Shown here: piece by piece, positions 6,629 through 7,922 of the stretch
How positions within the stretch are numbered: position 1 is the stretch's first letter
Layout: each line of letters opens with the position of its first letter
Assembly: GCA_030621275.1 (NCBI GenBank)
Contig: JAUXHY010000045.1
Coordinates: 1 to 7,922 of the forward strand
DNA from: a bacterium
Lineage (GTDB): Bacteria > Fidelibacterota > Marinisomatia > Marinisomatales > JAHJCW01
Length of the DNA stretch: 7,922 bases
Direction of reading: 5' to 3'
Translations under genes and position numbers: made by a program
The notes under the pieces: model-generated
Database searches by the model: none
What the model was told of the DNA's origin: nothing
Seen by the model: the letters and a program-made list of their open reading frames with translations, nothing else

Positions 6629-7922
6629 ATGATAAATAAGGAAAAAGTTAAATCCTATTCAAAGAATAATCTACTTATCCGGAGTTTTAATCGTCGTGAT
6701 TTTCTTAAAACATTATCTCTTGCGAGTTTGAGTCCCTTAATATTATTGAAATTAGATAAAACAGTGGTAGCTCAGGATACTGAAGCTCTGATAAAAGACA
6801 AACTCGAGAGATTACTGAAGACAGTACCTGAACCTATAATTCCGTCACGCCCCGATTTAATCGCTATGTATCGAAAATGCTGGCAAATCGGGATGAACAA
6901 AACCGAACGGGGCACGCCCGAAAACGGATTTGTTGAGCAATATGTAGACGCCGCTTTTGACAAGCGCATTTTTCAATGGGACACCTGCTTTTCCGTTGCC
7001 TGGGCTAAATATTCCCAGGGAGCCTTGCCGAATATTGTTAGTTTGGATAATTTTTACCGCAAGCAGCACCCCGATGGCGCTATTGCCGGTGTGATTCGCA
7101 AATCTGACGGAACCGACGATCAAGGTACTGAAACAAGCTGGTTTACACGCAACAATCTTTTTTCCTGGATGGAATATGAATATTATTGTCATACAGGCGA
7201 TAGTTCGCGTATTTCTAAAATACTGTCTATTCTAAAGAAATATTCCAACTGGGTACGCAAAAATCGTCGCCATCCAAACGGTCATTATTGGTGGTCAGGC
7301 TGGGGAAGCGGAATGGATAACTCGCCGCGCAGCATTGCCAATAAACCTTATCCGCCTTATAGTTGGATTGATTACGACGCCATTGAAGCCATGTCTGCTT
7401 ATTATTTAGTGAAATTAGCCCGTGTGGTTGGCGATAAAAAAATTGAACAGGAATTTCAGGCTTTTTATGAAGAACTTGAACAATTGATAAACTCAACCAT
7501 GTGGAGTGAAGAAGAAGGCATTTATTGGGATTTGGATAAAGACGATTCGTTCTTAAAAGTTAAAACAATCGCTTCATTTTGGCCGCTTTGGGCGCGCATA
7601 ACGAATGGTAGTCAAGTTGAAAAATTGGTGTTGCATCTAAATGACACGAAATCTTTCAATCGAACGCACCGCGTGCCGACTCTGGCCGCCGATCATCCCA
7701 AATACGCAAAGACCGGCCACTACTGGTTAGGTAGTGTTTGGGCACCTACTAATCACATGATCGTCAAAGGATTAGCGGCAAATGGCCGTCATCAATTAGC
7801 GCGAGAGATTGTCTGCAATCATTTAAATAATATGTCAGAAATATTTAAAGAAACTAACACTGTTTGGGAGAATTATGCTCCAGAAACAGTCGAACCAGGT
7901 AATTTGGCAAAAGCTGATTTTG
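6629..7922 (+). CDS. Tat-exported glycoside hydrolase, trehalase/GH63-like (MGH1-like), 3' end missing
   Basis: The frame is open from the ATG at 6629 to the window edge, giving 431 residues without a stop. A twin-arginine signal is clear: NRRDFLK (Arg22-Arg23), a hydrophobic stretch, and a likely cleavage after VVA (residues 46-48). The protein would therefore be exported already folded. The rest resembles the (alpha/alpha)6-barrel enzymes annotated as trehalase-family or mannosylglycerate-hydrolase-like (GH37/GH63 group). Hallmarks are IFQWDTCF (Asp118, substrate-pocket type), WSGWGSGMDNSPR with Asp230 as likely general acid, YSWIDYDAIEAM, GHYWLGSVWAPTNHM, and VWENYAPET with Glu414 as likely base. 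The Asp-Glu spacing of 184 is in the range for the group. It starts 52 bases after the GH97 gene and is probably co-transcribed. No good Shine-Dalgarno is seen. Only 1 of 22 arginine codons is AGA/AGG. The substrate is not predictable: an alpha-glucoside or alpha-mannoside is most likely, and true trehalase activity is doubtful. Probably fewer than 150 residues are missing. Confidence 0.85.
   Translation, partial: MINKEKVKSYSKNNLLIRSFNRRDFLKTLSLASLSPLILLKLDKTVVAQDTEALIKDKLERLLKTVPEPIIPSRPDLIAMYRKCWQIGMNKTERGTPENGFVEQYVDAAFDKRIFQWDTCFSVAWAKYSQGALPNIVSLDNFYRKQHPDGAIAGVIRKSDGTDDQGTETSWFTRNNLFSWMEYEYYCHTGDSSRISKILSILKKYSNWVRKNRRHPNGHYWWSGWGSGMDNSPRSIANKPYPPYSWIDYDAIEAMSAYYLVKLARVVGDKKIEQEFQAFYEELEQLINSTMWSEEEGIYWDLDKDDSFLKVKTIASFWPLWARITNGSQVEKLVLHLNDTKSFNRTHRVPTLAADHPKYAKTGHYWLGSVWAPTNHMIVKGLAANGRHQLAREIVCNHLNNMSEIFKETNTVWENYAPETVEPGNLAKADF

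Noticed and set aside
6857..7192. A 111-codon open frame on the - strand, with other - strand frames at 6772-6969 and 7227-7496
   Set aside because: They lie opposite a continuous + strand frame with a Tat signal and clear glycosidase motifs, and their translations show no domain.

Overview
The window is an AT-rich stretch of bacterial DNA carrying five genes, all on the + strand, packed with short gaps. All five look dedicated to breaking down and importing carbohydrate. The gene families (GH127, a SusB-like GH97, a lipoprotein mutarotase, an SGLT-type symporter), the lipoprotein signals ending in a Ser-Cys lipobox, and the near absence of Shine-Dalgarno sequences fit a member of the Bacteroidota or a close relative. 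This placement is an inference; there is no rRNA or other marker gene in the window.

Layout: (1) bases 2-1522, the C-terminal two-thirds or so of a GH127 beta-L-arabinofuranosidase, cut by the left edge. (2) bases 1534-2667, a lipoprotein aldose 1-epimerase (mutarotase). (3) bases 2784-4421, a 545-residue sodium/sugar symporter that closely resembles Vibrio vSGLT. (4) bases 4564-6576, a lipoprotein GH97 enzyme with the residues of the inverting SusB-type alpha-glucosidases. (5) bases 6629-7922, a Tat-exported glycoside hydrolase of the trehalase/GH63-like (alpha/alpha)6-barrel group, cut by the right edge. The gaps are 11, 116, 142 and 52 bases, and no convincing terminator separates the genes, so one transcript or a few overlapping ones are plausible.

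How the genes could work together (inference): exported hydrolases release arabinose and glucose- or galactose-type hexoses outside the cytoplasm, the mutarotase equilibrates the anomers there, and the sodium symporter carries the free hexose in. No SusC/SusD pair, sensor or regulator is visible, so glycan capture across the outer membrane would have to be encoded outside the window.

Two things stand out. Arginine codon use changes sharply between gene 2 and gene 3 (mostly AGA/AGG before, almost all CGN after), which suggests that the cluster is a mosaic. The symporter keeps almost the whole vSGLT galactose and sodium site except one serine, which is alanine here. I found no CRISPR array, RNA gene, insertion sequence or defence system, and I do not see evidence for a wholly new kind of system.
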